From: Stentor roeselii
Taxonomy: Eukaryota > Ciliophora > Heterotrichea > Heterotrichida > Stentoridae
Reading direction: 5' to 3'
DNA: 64,000 nt
Assembly (NCBI GenBank): GCA_006503475.1
Contig: RSEH01000006.1
Coordinates: 202,566 to 266,565, forward strand
Shown here: positions 1-9,744 of the stretch, piece after piece
How the letters are laid out: each line of letters starts with the position of its first letter
Numbering within the stretch: the first letter of the stretch is position 1
The notes under the pieces: generated by a model
The model's database searches: none
What the model saw: the letters and a program-made list of their open reading frames with translations, nothing else
Told to the model about the DNA's origin: nothing
Translations under genes and position numbers: made by a program

Positions 1-298
1 TAAAGATGGCTCTGTATGAAAGGAAAGTTTATGTTTTTTGTATTATTTTTGAGGGTGTATTTAGAGTGTCTTTTGAATACACTTTTTAGTTGGTTATGGG
101 AAGTTTTATTATGAAAATGTTGAAACTAAGTCATTTATGTCTAGTTTATATCTTTTGATTAAAATCGCTTTATTTTATTTACATTTGAAAAAGGATTTCA
201 TAATGATGATATCTTTTCAAAAAGTCAATATTAATCATTAAGACAATAAAAAACTATCACTCATCTTCCATATCTAATTTTGATTCATTTCCTCATAA

Positions 299-901
299 AT
301 GCGAAAAAGACTAGCAAGATTCTTCACTGAAGAAATATTCACCACTGAAGACATCTTCAAAGACAAAGAAGGTAGATTCAAAACACGTTGGCACGCTTCA
401 GACAAGCCAAACATAACAATCAATAAGCCAAACGACGTTCCAACCTACCAAGCAACAATCGATTTTCCAGTGAATAAAAAGCGAGTGTTCGACTTTGACC
501 TTCCCAAAGACTTCTCAAGTATCGAGCCGCCGATGCAGATCTGGGCAATGGGCGAGGGAATGTTTTCTGTGAACAACATCTGGATACCTGGCCCCATCAT
601 TATATTTCCCACTGCTGTCTTCATGTGGAACGCGCCTCGATTAGAAGATTTAGAAGATCATCATTTGGATATCCTTAAACTCATTCAACCGAGACTTGAC
701 TACGCTGTTCTTGGCACTGGAAGAGGAAAAGTCTTGAATTTCGCGGAAGGGGTTCGAAAACGATTCAGAGGGATTGGAATTAACCTTGACTTGTGTCCGA
801 CAGTAATTTTTACCTAGTTTGAAGCTTGTTCTACTTTTAATTTGGCTGCTGAGGAAGGGAGAAGGATTTGTGGGTTGATTTTACCTCATAACTATGAGTA
901 A
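299..901 (+). CDS. NDUFAF3: NDUFAF3-like (Mth938-domain) complex I assembly factor, 2 exons
   Basis: Probable mitochondrial complex I assembly factor of the NDUFAF3/Mth938 (DUF498) family, about 195 aa. The open frame stops at 815-817, but that TAG is the end of a 15-nt intron at 803-817 (gtaatttttacctag). Splicing continues the protein as ...LDLCPT-FEACSTFNLAAEEGR...LILP and ends at TAA 899-901. That restores the family hallmark, an Asp/Thr-Pro-x-Ala-Cys-x-Thr-Phe-Asn segment followed by a Glu-Gly-Arg and a short hydrophobic strand, and IWAMGEGMFSVNNIWIPGPI is the family core. An N-terminal basic stretch (MRKRLARFF) could be a short mitochondrial presequence. The family role is well established; assignment here rests on motif recognition only. 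Confidence 0.85.
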
Positions 902-1076
902 AGGAAAGTAGATAATTGAACAACTGGAATAGTTTAAGGTTTAATTCTTAAGAAGCGAAGATCAAAAGACTTTATTTTTTTATTTTTGATTTGATATTTA
1001 TATTTCAAGGTTATATGAAAAATTTAAATCAAGTCGTCAAATGAAAACTCTTCACATGAAATAAAGCAGCTGGATC

Positions 1077-1168
1077 TTAAAGTCATTATTTTATATAGAT
1101 TAAAGTCATTATATTATATAGATTAAAGTCATCATATTATATAGATTAAAGTCATTATATTATATAGA
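1077..1168. repeat. 23-bp tandem repeat, 4 copies
   Basis: Four consecutive near-identical 23-bp units begin with ttaaagtcat; each ends in an AT-only stretch followed by ga. They fill 1077-1168. A fifth partial unit begins at 1169 and supplies the TTA that is the stop codon (TAA on the minus strand) of the giant coiled-coil gene. The array therefore sits in that gene's 3' flank. Confidence 0.85.
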
Positions 1169-4100
1169 TTAAGTTGATGAGAAATAATTGCCATAAGGAA
1201 AAACGAAATTATCTGGTGAGTAGTTCTGACTAATCGATATCGGAGACGCCAACTTATGATTACTTCGAGGTGGCCTACCTTGCAAATCCACATCAACTGA
1301 CTTAGGCCTCGAATAGCTTCTAGCAGAAGCAAGACTCGCTTCAACCTCATAACTATTCCCAGTATAAGTCATATGTCTCGCTATTCTCGGCGAGTCAGCT
1401 TCTAACAAACTCTGCAAATTTTCCATAAACTCCTGATTCTGTTGAAGCAACTGAACAATAAGTGAATCTCTAGAACTTCTCTTAAAAATCCCTAAAACCA
1501 GCTGAGCAGTTTCATCAGGAGAAAGCATTTCAGGAGACAAAGCATTAGAATCCGCTAATTTTTCATTAAGTTCCCTGATTTTTTCTTCTAATTTACTTTT
1601 TTCAATATTCCATTCTTCCTTTTTTCTATTAGAATTCTCAAGCCATTCTTTTGACTTCAAAACATAATTTTTATATTCATTTGACAAGACCTGTAATTCA
1701 TTTTCATATTTTTTAAGAGTTTCCAGGACTTTCTTAGGATTTTCTCTATCATCAGCTGAGTCTCTTTCCATTTGTTCAAGTTTCATTTTATAAGCCTGGA
1801 CCTGAAGCCTGAGTTCTTGACTGTCTTCAACGCTTTGCTTTACCTTTTTCGCTGAAAGGGGCATGTCGAAGTAAGACTCTTCCTGATTGATTAAGCTGGA
1901 GTTTCTGACGTCTTCAACTCTTTTCATCATTTCCAGTCGGAAGTCTTCTCGCATTTTTTCTTTTTCTTGGAAATGTTGAGCGTCTAACTGTGAAATTGTT
2001 TTTAAGTAGTTGTCTTGAAGCTCTCTTCTCACTTTTAACTCGACTTCGTGGATTTTTTCTTTTAGAGAAGCTGAGGAAAGGTCTTCGTGGTACTTTCGGG
2101 TGTCTTCTTGCACCTGTTTCAGCTTTTTCTTGAAAAGTTCAGCTTGTTCTTCCAGTGATTGATTTTTTTCAACTTCGAATTCACTTTTTAAGACCTTTTC
2201 TCGGTCTTGTAGTTCTTTTTGGAACTTGTTTTGCATTAGTTTGGTTTTTGTTTTTTCTTTACGGTCCCAGTCGGCTTTTTCTTTGTTTAGAGTTTCTTGG
2301 TGTTGAACTTCCAGGTCTTTTTTAGCAGTTTCAAGGGCGTTTTCGAGTTGTTGAGTGAGTTTTTTCTGTTCTTTTTCGGATTCTCTTTTGTTTCTTTGTA
2401 GTTCCATTTTAAGGTTGTTGATTTTTTCGTTGAACTCTTCTTTTACTTTTTTTTTTTCAGTTTCTATAGAGTCTTTCAAGTTTTCAATTTCGTTTTCCTT
2501 GTCGCGAAGTTCTTTTTCAAGAGAATTTTTTAAAGTTTTCTGTTTTTTAATGAAAGAGTCTTGAAGTTCTCTTTCTTTTTCCCCGATTAATACAGCGACT
2601 TCGTCTTTGACTCTTTGATTGTCAGCTTTCGAGAGAATGTCTTTTTTGCTCATCATTTCTGAGTATTTTTCTTGTTCTTTTAAAAGTTTTTCATTGAACT
2701 CTTGGGTAAGAACTGATATTTTTTCATTGAAATCTCTTTCAAGTTTCTTTTCTTTTAAGAAAAAGGCTTTTTCAGTGTCTCTCATATCTTTAGAAAAAGC
2801 GGTTTTGTATTCCTCGATTTCTTCTGAGAGACTTTTACGAGTTTCTTGAAGTTTTTCTTCATATTCACCAGTTATTTTTTTTTCTTTCAGTCTTTGCTCT
2901 TCAAGAGCCTCGTTTTTTTTCTTGAGATCCTGCAGAAGTTTCTCGATTTGAACTGAAAGTTCTCTTTTTTCCTGTTCAAATGAATGAAAAAGGTCGGTTT
3001 TTTCTCTTTCGAAGTGAAATTTCGAGTCATCTTTCACTTTTTTTATAATCGTTTCAAGCTCCTCTTGAGAACTTATCAAAGAACTTTGTCTCAAAAGAAG
3101 GTTTTTCTGTGTTTCTGATAAAAGATTCTCGAGTTCTTTGAAGTGCTTTTGACTTAAAAATAATTCTTCTTCTTTCATCCTTAGTTTTTTTTCAAGATCT
3201 TCTGATTTTTCCTGGTCTTTTGAATGTCTCAGTCGATTTTCGTATTCTATTTCCAGAGATTTTACCTTGTTTAAAAAGTCTTGCTCCATTTTAGAAGAGT
3301 TTTTTGAGTAGTCACTTTTTAGAGATTCTAGTTTTTTTGAGTAGTCGTTTTTTAGCTCTTCGACTCTTTTTTCGAAGTTTTCTTTTTCATTTTTTGAGAG
3401 TTTTGCTAGTTTTTCTGAGGATTCTTGCTCGAGTTTTTCTTTCATTTCTTGGATCATTTGTTTTCTCGTGCTTTCCTCGTTTAGTGAGTTTAACTTGCTT
3501 TTGATTAAATATTCTGATTCCACTTGTGCCCTGATTTCATCTCGCATGTTTGAATAGTCAAAACTGGTCTGGGTTGCGGTTTGTGAGTTGTAAATTTTTT
3601 TTAGTTTTGTGATTTCGGCTTCTTTTTCTTTTTCCATTTTTTGTTTGAAGAATTCGAGGTCCATTCTTAGTTTGTCTTCGTTATTCCTGAAGCTTTCTTC
3701 AAGTTCTTGTTTGATTTCCGAGATTTCCTGATCTTTTTCTCTTAACCTCTGATGAAGTTCATCTTTTTCAAACTGACTCTTAGCAGTAATTGACGTGATT
3801 GAGTTTTTAAGTCTTAAGACTTCTTGTTCAACTTCATCTTTCATCTGGATTTTAAGTGAGTTTTCATTAGCTCGAAGTTCTTCCAGTTGTTTTTTTAGTT
3901 TTTCATTAAGTTGCTGATGTTGAGTGCTGGCAAATCGATATTTTTCTATTTCTTCTTCGTATTGTGTTAGTAAATCTTTGTAGTTTTTCGACTCGTTTTG
4001 AAGAATTTCGAGGTTTCTCTGATAACCGTTGTTCATGTTTTCTTGCATTCGCAATTGCTCTTTGAATTCTTGTTCTTTTTGTAATAGTTGACATTCTAGA

Positions 4101-5944
4101 TCTTTTCTTTCATTTGAAAGCTTTCCAAGAGCCTCTGATGATCTTCTTTCGCTGTTTTTCATGTCGAGAAGGCGAAGATTGAGTTCTTTGTTTTCGAATG
4201 TGATTTTGTTTAACTCATCCTGCAGCATTTCTATTGTTTCTTTGGCCTCGTCGTCGAAGGTGTTGTGAATACCAGTCATTAATCTAGCAACCTGAGCCTC
4301 TAAATCTTTAATTTTATTCTCATATCTCTGACAATTCGCCTTGACAAGCAAAAGTTCATCTTTATTTTCATCAAGTTTTTTCTCATAAAGCGCTCTTACC
4401 TTACTGATCTGAAACTCATAATCACCAGCAGTAGTCCTTTCATAAGAAGTTCCAGAGACCTGTTTCTGCAAGATTTCCAAGCTATTTTTCGCATGTTCAA
4501 GTTCATCATTAATTAAATTCTTAGCTTTTTCCTCATTATCCCTGGCATTTTTCATATCTTTAAGTAATTTCGAGTTTTTTTCCAGTTCTTTACTCTTCTC
4601 CATTAGTTCTTGTCTAAGATTAGCGACTTCATCAACCATTTTCTTGATTTTTAAATCCTGATCACTAATAACATTCCTAAACTCTCCATTAAAATTTTCC
4701 TTAATTCTTCCTTCTTTCTCAAGTTTTTCATTTAATTCCTTGATTTGTTTATTCTGCGAGTTATTTAAAATCTTTAACTTCGTGATTTCATAAGTAAGTT
4801 CTTCAATCTCCTTTTCCCTAGCAGAGTTATTTTCAATGATATTCCTCTGTGAAAGTGCATGTTTATAATCCTCAATCTTTTTTTCCTTTTCCGCAAGGTC
4901 AGCCTTGAGTTCCTTGACCTGCAATCTAGCATATTCAAGCGACTTTCCTCTAAGTTGTTCTAAACTTTCAGGTGACTTCTGCTTCATAATCATTAATTTC
5001 ACTTTTTCATCTAATTCCGCATTTTTTTCTTCAAGTTCGATTTTCTCATTTTCCATTTCTTGCAAAGCATTACTACAAGCATAAAGTTCTTTCTTCGTCT
5101 CTTCATGCATGTTCTGTTCAGACCTAAAAGCAACTTTTAAATTAGTAAGTTCTGACTTAAGCCGATGAATTTCTTCAAAGATCGGGGCATTGTCCCTGAT
5201 TTGACTAAGAGAAACTTCTGAAGGAAAGTGATGATTCGCTGCATGTGAAAGCAAAGCACTTCCTTGCATGAGTTCTGTTGAAAAAGAGTTTTTAGGGAAT
5301 TTCATGCTTTGATTTGTTGAACTTCTTTTGGAGTTTTGGTTCGGGTTGAAGTACCAGTTCGCTTCTGCGTTGTTTGGAGAAAATGTTATCACTTCTCGTG
5401 ATGGCTTTTCTTCGTGCGTTGGAAGGTCTAAGACTGGAAGGTTGCTTATGCTCTTCTTTGATTGGTTGTGGGTTCCAAGTGATGAGTGAGAACGAAGAAT
5501 CATTGTTGGCTGAGGAGTGTCTTGGGGAGAGTCCCAGATGTCTCCTTCAATGCTCATGCTTGGAGCTGATACTTGTGGAAAGATACCCTCTGCTGGGTTT
5601 ATGTTGTTTTTAGACCATTCCATTATTCTTGACTCTTGGTTTCTTGTGAAGTTCTGAGACATTGAACTGTCCATCTTTGAGTCTTCGTTTAGGTGAAGGT
5701 TGGATAAGGGAGACGTATGTGCAATTGTGGAATTTATCGAATTCTCGAAAAAGTCCTCTTGATGCCGCCCTGGCGACTGCAAACCTCTGTGAAAAACTTG
5801 AGACTCAGGCTCATATGCTGACCTGCCCATCATGATATCAGAAGAGGCATCACTAATGCTTTCATCTGGAACAGCTATCTGGTCAAGAAGTCGGTGAATT
5901 TCTAGCTCGCGTCTAGGGTCGCCTAAATAAGCATGTTGGTCCAT
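1169..5944 (-). CDS. Giant coiled-coil protein (~1591 aa)
   Basis: A roughly 1,590-residue protein made mostly of charged heptad-rich coiled coil (Glu/Lys/Leu/Gln-rich from about residue 250 to 1450), with Ser/Asn-rich low-complexity ends. I recognise no enzyme domain. It may be a structural cytoskeletal, basal-body or cortical protein, but that is inference from composition. The frame extends upstream to 6133, but I chose the Met at 5944 (MDQHAYLGDP) because the longer form would lie on the first 170 bases of the divergent gene at 5963; the 18-bp gap matches other divergent pairs here. No 15-nt intron is needed. Its stop falls in a 23-bp tandem repeat. Confidence 0.85.
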   Translation of the reverse strand: MDQHAYLGDPRRELEIHRLLDQIAVPDESISDASSDIMMGRSAYEPESQVFHRGLQSPGRHQEDFFENSINSTIAHTSPLSNLHLNEDSKMDSSMSQNFTRNQESRIMEWSKNNINPAEGIFPQVSAPSMSIEGDIWDSPQDTPQPTMILRSHSSLGTHNQSKKSISNLPVLDLPTHEEKPSREVITFSPNNAEANWYFNPNQNSKRSSTNQSMKFPKNSFSTELMQGSALLSHAANHHFPSEVSLSQIRDNAPIFEEIHRLKSELTNLKVAFRSEQNMHEETKKELYACSNALQEMENEKIELEEKNAELDEKVKLMIMKQKSPESLEQLRGKSLEYARLQVKELKADLAEKEKKIEDYKHALSQRNIIENNSAREKEIEELTYEITKLKILNNSQNKQIKELNEKLEKEGRIKENFNGEFRNVISDQDLKIKKMVDEVANLRQELMEKSKELEKNSKLLKDMKNARDNEEKAKNLINDELEHAKNSLEILQKQVSGTSYERTTAGDYEFQISKVRALYEKKLDENKDELLLVKANCQRYENKIKDLEAQVARLMTGIHNTFDDEAKETIEMLQDELNKITFENKELNLRLLDMKNSERRSSEALGKLSNERKDLECQLLQKEQEFKEQLRMQENMNNGYQRNLEILQNESKNYKDLLTQYEEEIEKYRFASTQHQQLNEKLKKQLEELRANENSLKIQMKDEVEQEVLRLKNSITSITAKSQFEKDELHQRLREKDQEISEIKQELEESFRNNEDKLRMDLEFFKQKMEKEKEAEITKLKKIYNSQTATQTSFDYSNMRDEIRAQVESEYLIKSKLNSLNEESTRKQMIQEMKEKLEQESSEKLAKLSKNEKENFEKRVEELKNDYSKKLESLKSDYSKNSSKMEQDFLNKVKSLEIEYENRLRHSKDQEKSEDLEKKLRMKEEELFLSQKHFKELENLLSETQKNLLLRQSSLISSQEELETIIKKVKDDSKFHFEREKTDLFHSFEQEKRELSVQIEKLLQDLKKKNEALEEQRLKEKKITGEYEEKLQETRKSLSEEIEEYKTAFSKDMRDTEKAFFLKEKKLERDFNEKISVLTQEFNEKLLKEQEKYSEMMSKKDILSKADNQRVKDEVAVLIGEKERELQDSFIKKQKTLKNSLEKELRDKENEIENLKDSIETEKKKVKEEFNEKINNLKMELQRNKRESEKEQKKLTQQLENALETAKKDLEVQHQETLNKEKADWDRKEKTKTKLMQNKFQKELQDREKVLKSEFEVEKNQSLEEQAELFKKKLKQVQEDTRKYHEDLSSASLKEKIHEVELKVRRELQDNYLKTISQLDAQHFQEKEKMREDFRLEMMKRVEDVRNSSLINQEESYFDMPLSAKKVKQSVEDSQELRLQVQAYKMKLEQMERDSADDRENPKKVLETLKKYENELQVLSNEYKNYVLKSKEWLENSNRKKEEWNIEKSKLEEKIRELNEKLADSNALSPEMLSPDETAQLVLGIFKRSSRDSLIVQLLQQNQEFMENLQSLLEADSPRIARHMTYTGNSYEVEASLASARSYSRPKSVDVDLQGRPPRSNHKLASPISISQNYSPDNFVFPYGNYFSST

Positions 5945-5962
5945 TTTATTAAGTTTAAGCGA

Positions 5963-7309
5963 ATGTGGAATGAGGTTTTCGATGCCAAGGTCATTCGGGC
6001 TGAAGGCTTTGAGAAGGGCAGTTTGAAACTTGTTGTTCTTGTTGATGATAGAGAAGTTGTTCATGCTCAGAGTTGGGATGGTGAAAAGTCTTTTGGAATT
6101 CCTCAGAAATCGACCTGCCGCATTGTTTTGCATGACTTGAATGGACTGTTCAAAGGTAGTGTTAAGTTTACTACTGAGATTATTTTAGATGATGGAGTTC
6201 AGTGGCTACCGCTTTTTGATAATCCGGAGAAGGAAAATGTTGAAATATGCCCTGATGATGTTCAGTGTCCTAGGGTACTGGTCATGTTTCGTAAAAAAAT
6301 TATTTTAGATCCTATTAATGAGGGCGGTGACAAGTCAGAAGTCGCCAGTGCCTGTGATGAGGACTACATGCCTGAAATCAAACTTTGTACAAGTTTCAAC
6401 GACCATTACTGCGACAGTCAAACTGATGAAAACTTCGAAGAAATCTCCCAAACCGAATCTTTTTCTAATTTTTCATCTCGAGATCCTTCTCCAAACGAAT
6501 ACCAAGAAAACTTAAAAAAACTCATGATTTTGCTTGAAATAGAGAAAAAATCATCAGAAACCCTAAAAAAAGAACTAGAAATCGTTAAAAAGACCTTCGA
6601 AGACGAGCTAAAACTTTCAAAATCACGAGAAACAGGACTTCTCGACGAGTTCAAAAATGCCGAAAATCAACTAAGCGACTACCGAATCCAACTCCTCAAG
6701 ACCCGAACAGAACTATCATCAGTCCAAGGAGAAAACACAAGACTCATCCAGTTATTCAAAGCATCCGAATGGAAAACCCAACAAAAACTAGAAGAACTTC
6801 AAAAAAAGCTAGAAATTCATGAAAAGTCATCAAAATTCATTCAAAATTTTTCGAAATCTTTAGAAACTTCCCAAAAAAATCCAGAAGGCAAAGACGAGAC
6901 AATAAAAAAACTCCAAAGTGAAATTAATCTACTTCGAGGAAAGATCATTGAACTTACTTTAAAAATTCAGTCAACAGATGAATTGGAAGATGCAGTCCAA
7001 AGATCAACTCGTGGCACACGACTTGCAGGTTTAATTAAAAGAGACAAAGAACAAAGCTACACATGTAACAATAAAAAAATCTCTCTGATGATAAAAGACG
7101 GGCAACTTCTCTGCAGGGCAGGGTCGATTTTCAAGCCTTTTTCCGATTTTCTGAAAGACTTTCTTCTGGCAGAGGCAGGGGTGGTAAAAATCGTCCGACC
7201 TTCAGAGTATCGAGAAGTTGAAGATAGAAGCCCTTTAAGAAAATCTTCAAAACAAGTATCTTCAGGTTCAAAAAGTGCTTTAAGGGGCAGTATTATTAAG
7301 AAGGACTAA
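5963..7309 (+). CDS. C2-like / coiled-coil / GAR-like protein
   Basis: About 448 aa from the Met at 5963 (MWNEVFDAKVIR). Residues 1-100 look like a C2-type beta-sandwich (phospholipid or protein binding): VWNEVFDAKV-like strand 1, and a terminal strand ending in W-LPLF. The middle (about 180-360) is coiled coil. The C-terminus (about 380-415, ISLMIKDGQLLCRAGSIFKP) resembles the GAR module that binds microtubules in GAS2-family proteins, though the central glycines are partly replaced (AGSIF instead of GGGY). The same three-part layout occurs in the gene at 38427-40190, so the two are probable paralogues. An alternative ATG at 5933 would overlap the divergent partner. A cytoskeleton-to-membrane linker role is inference. 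Confidence 0.75.
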   Translation: MWNEVFDAKVIRAEGFEKGSLKLVVLVDDREVVHAQSWDGEKSFGIPQKSTCRIVLHDLNGLFKGSVKFTTEIILDDGVQWLPLFDNPEKENVEICPDDVQCPRVLVMFRKKIILDPINEGGDKSEVASACDEDYMPEIKLCTSFNDHYCDSQTDENFEEISQTESFSNFSSRDPSPNEYQENLKKLMILLEIEKKSSETLKKELEIVKKTFEDELKLSKSRETGLLDEFKNAENQLSDYRIQLLKTRTELSSVQGENTRLIQLFKASEWKTQQKLEELQKKLEIHEKSSKFIQNFSKSLETSQKNPEGKDETIKKLQSEINLLRGKIIELTLKIQSTDELEDAVQRSTRGTRLAGLIKRDKEQSYTCNNKKISLMIKDGQLLCRAGSIFKPFSDFLKDFLLAEAGVVKIVRPSEYREVEDRSPLRKSSKQVSSGSKSALRGSIIKKD

Positions 7310-7318
7310 TGAAAATGA

Positions 7319-7735
7319 TTAAATATGAGTTGAAATGTAATGACTTTGAACCTCTGTTCGCTTTATGTTCGTTGATTTTTCACATTGCTCGCATGAATAA
7401 AACACCTCGCTTCGCTCGACTTGCTTCTGACCTGGAATCGCGCTGAAAAAAATACTGCAACCTGAATTTCGGTTTTCAAGGCAAAGACGTGTTGGGTTTA
7501 TTCGACTGTTTTCGTAAACTATCAGGTCTTGAGACTTGCCTTTTCCCATTGAACGGTCGAAGGAGTTCTTGAGTTTGATAAACACTTCTGCTGTTTGGCG
7601 AGGGTTCATGTCTAAATCGTCGCAAAGGGCGAAAAAGTCTTTTGTCACGTATAAAAGAGAGTCAAGATCGCAACCGAACTCTTCCAGGGACTTTAACAAT
7701 GAGGCACTTTTTCCTGCAACGAAATTTAAATCCAT
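7319..7735 (-). CDS. Small protein with C-terminal C2H2 zinc finger
   Basis: 138 aa, family not recognised. The C-terminal 25 residues fit a single C2H2 finger: Tyr-x-Cys-x2-Cys, a 13-residue spacer, then His-x4-His. The N-terminal 80 residues are helical and acidic. It is convergent with the C2/GAR gene, with only 9 bp between the two stop codons. Resemblance of the last 60 residues to a TFIIS-type zinc ribbon was considered but the second Cys pair is missing. The compact position and intact frame support a real gene. Confidence 0.65.
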   Translation of the reverse strand: MDLNFVAGKSASLLKSLEEFGCDLDSLLYVTKDFFALCDDLDMNPRQTAEVFIKLKNSFDRSMGKGKSQDLIVYENSRINPTRLCLENRNSGCSIFFSAIPGQKQVERSEVFYSCEQCEKSTNIKRTEVQSHYISTHI

Positions 7736-7930
7736 ATTTATTTGGCTTTAGACAAAACCATCATCAAGTATTTATTATTTAAAGTATTTTTAAATCCCAA
7801 ATAATTTTAAATATTTTCATCTTTCTATATCAGTCAGAACTCCAAAAAAAAAAATCTTCCTTTTGTAACACTAAATGAAAATAACGTAAACAAATAAAAA
7901 AACCCAACATTCGATAACCAATTCATTATA

Positions 7931-9673
7931 ATGGAAGAGCCAATTCGAAAATCCCTCAGCAAAATCGAGCTGAAAATAATAAAAAACACATTCCTAAGCA
8001 ACTCAAACGACCTCCGTTACAAAGACGACACCCGAAAGTCTCTCCAAACCCTAACCAGTAAAAACTCAAATTCAATTCTTCCCCGTACAATCGATTTATC
8101 CGAAATCAGTCAAATTTCATCATCAGTCTCAAACCATTTCCGAATTTTTTCAATCCAAGAGCTAGACCTGAGTTGTTTAACAAGTCAAATCTCTCTCGAA
8201 ACTCTAGAAAACTTATCAGAAACAATAAAGACTTCCATAGGTGGGACCCAAATCACCCTTCCAGGAAAAAAGCTTTCATTCCGAAGCCTTTTAATAACAT
8301 CTCCAATTCATTTGAAAGGTTCAGCAGGAACATTGCTCGAGCTTCTCGACGGGTCGATAACAGTCGATTTTTCCAGTCAATCACGTGAAAGTTTGCTAGA
8401 AACAGAAAAAGCGATAATCTGCGAGGCAGCAATTTCACTAAAATCCTCTCGATTGATGCTTTCACTATTTTCAATAGAAAGTCCTTCAACACATTTAGAA
8501 GTTCGAGATTGTGATTTAAAAAGTGATTCTTCAAGTCCTGGAGACCTTTTCGCATTTGGAGTGAATTTAAGTGGCTTTCGTAAAGGAGCAAGTAGAAGTT
8601 CTTCGAGGTTTAACAGTTCTTTGATGGTCAGTTCTTGTAATATTCAGGGATTTGGAGATGTCTGTCGTGCGGGACCGAATTCTTCAGTGATTTTTGAGAA
8701 GTGTTATATTTGTGCATGTGAAGGCAACGCGATTTCAGTGATGAACCCAAGAGACTTCCAGGTGAAAAATTGTGTGATTGATAAGGCGGAGAAGTCAGGA
8801 ATAGACGTTTTTATCGCAGTTGATAATTCTTCTGTACTCAACTCGCCATCATCGAAGACTGACACCATGATGTCTTCTCAGTCAGAAAGAACTGTAAACA
8901 TCGAGGGAAACGACATAAGAACCTCAGGAAACTACGGAATTAGCATCTGGTCAGAAGCTCCTGCTTTTTTTCCAGCTTTCATTTCAGTAAAATCAAATAA
9001 AATCACAAATTCCAAGAAAGAAGGACTCGCTTTTCGTCATTTGAATTTAGTTTCTTTAGAAATTGATGGAAATGACTCAAATTGCAATCAAGGAACAGGA
9101 TTTTGGCTACAAAAAGTAATCGCTTCTAAAATTGTCTTTTGTCATAACCGCGCTTATGATAATTACTCCGGCTATGGCCTTTATTTTTATGATACTGGAG
9201 GAGAGGTGAAAAATAATGAGTTCTTCAGGAATAGTCTTGGAGGACTCATGGTTGTTGGAAGTTCAAAAGGCACTGATACCAACTTGGCCATTAAAAAAAA
9301 CCAGATTCATAGCAATGGAGAAAATGGAATCACTGTTATGGACTTTTGTAAAGGAATGATTTTAATTCAAAAATGCAATGTTTCGGAAAATTCTCAGGAT
9401 GGAGTTCATTTGTTGCAAACTAATCCTGATAAAAATTCAGCACTTGTTAAAATTTTAGACTCGGAAATCACTGGGAATTCTATGGTTGGACTTAATGTTG
9501 TTAAGTTTAGGTGCTGGATCGAAAAACTTAGAATCGCTGATAATTTGAATGGAAATATTGTCATTTCTGAAGATAGTAAGGAACTTGTTAGGTTCTTGGA
9601 TCAGAATGAAAAAAAAGTGGAGAAAAGTGAGAAAAAAGGATTGTGTGCGAAAAATAAATGTGTTGTGTTTTAG
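7931..9673 (+). CDS. Right-handed beta-helix protein with C-terminal CaaX box
   Basis: 580 aa. From about residue 230 to 540 it is a series of parallel beta-helix turns with recurrent N-x-I/V...N-G-I/D patterns (IEGNDIRTSGNYGISIWSEA, KKNQIHSNGENGITVMD, SEITGNSMVGLNVV), as in PbH1/NosD-type and SHCBP1-like proteins. There is no signal peptide, so it is probably cytosolic rather than a secreted polysaccharide lyase. The last four residues, Cys-Val-Val-Phe after a Lys/Asn-rich tail, form a CaaX prenylation motif, which would tether the beta helix to a membrane. The N-terminal 150 residues are unassigned. The domain call is firm; the ligand is unknown. Confidence 0.8.
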   Translation: MEEPIRKSLSKIELKIIKNTFLSNSNDLRYKDDTRKSLQTLTSKNSNSILPRTIDLSEISQISSSVSNHFRIFSIQELDLSCLTSQISLETLENLSETIKTSIGGTQITLPGKKLSFRSLLITSPIHLKGSAGTLLELLDGSITVDFSSQSRESLLETEKAIICEAAISLKSSRLMLSLFSIESPSTHLEVRDCDLKSDSSSPGDLFAFGVNLSGFRKGASRSSSRFNSSLMVSSCNIQGFGDVCRAGPNSSVIFEKCYICACEGNAISVMNPRDFQVKNCVIDKAEKSGIDVFIAVDNSSVLNSPSSKTDTMMSSQSERTVNIEGNDIRTSGNYGISIWSEAPAFFPAFISVKSNKITNSKKEGLAFRHLNLVSLEIDGNDSNCNQGTGFWLQKVIASKIVFCHNRAYDNYSGYGLYFYDTGGEVKNNEFFRNSLGGLMVVGSSKGTDTNLAIKKNQIHSNGENGITVMDFCKGMILIQKCNVSENSQDGVHLLQTNPDKNSALVKILDSEITGNSMVGLNVVKFRCWIEKLRIADNLNGNIVISEDSKELVRFLDQNEKKVEKSEKKGLCAKNKCVVF

Positions 9674-9744
9674 AATATTTAATTAATAATTCGGAGCTTT
9701 GGAGGGTTTTAGAAATTCAACCCATTTCATAAATTATTTCAAAT

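Noticed and set aside
5933-5962. Earlier ATG (5933) for the C2/GAR gene
   Set aside because: It would overlap the divergent giant coiled-coil gene's start; the Met at 5963 leaves an 18-bp gap that matches other pairs, and the C2-like strand starts right there.
7406-7420. A 15-nt GT...AG segment on the minus strand (gtcgagcgaagcgag) in the zinc-finger gene
   Set aside because: It is GC-rich, unlike all confirmed introns, and removing it is not needed to keep the frame or restore any motif.
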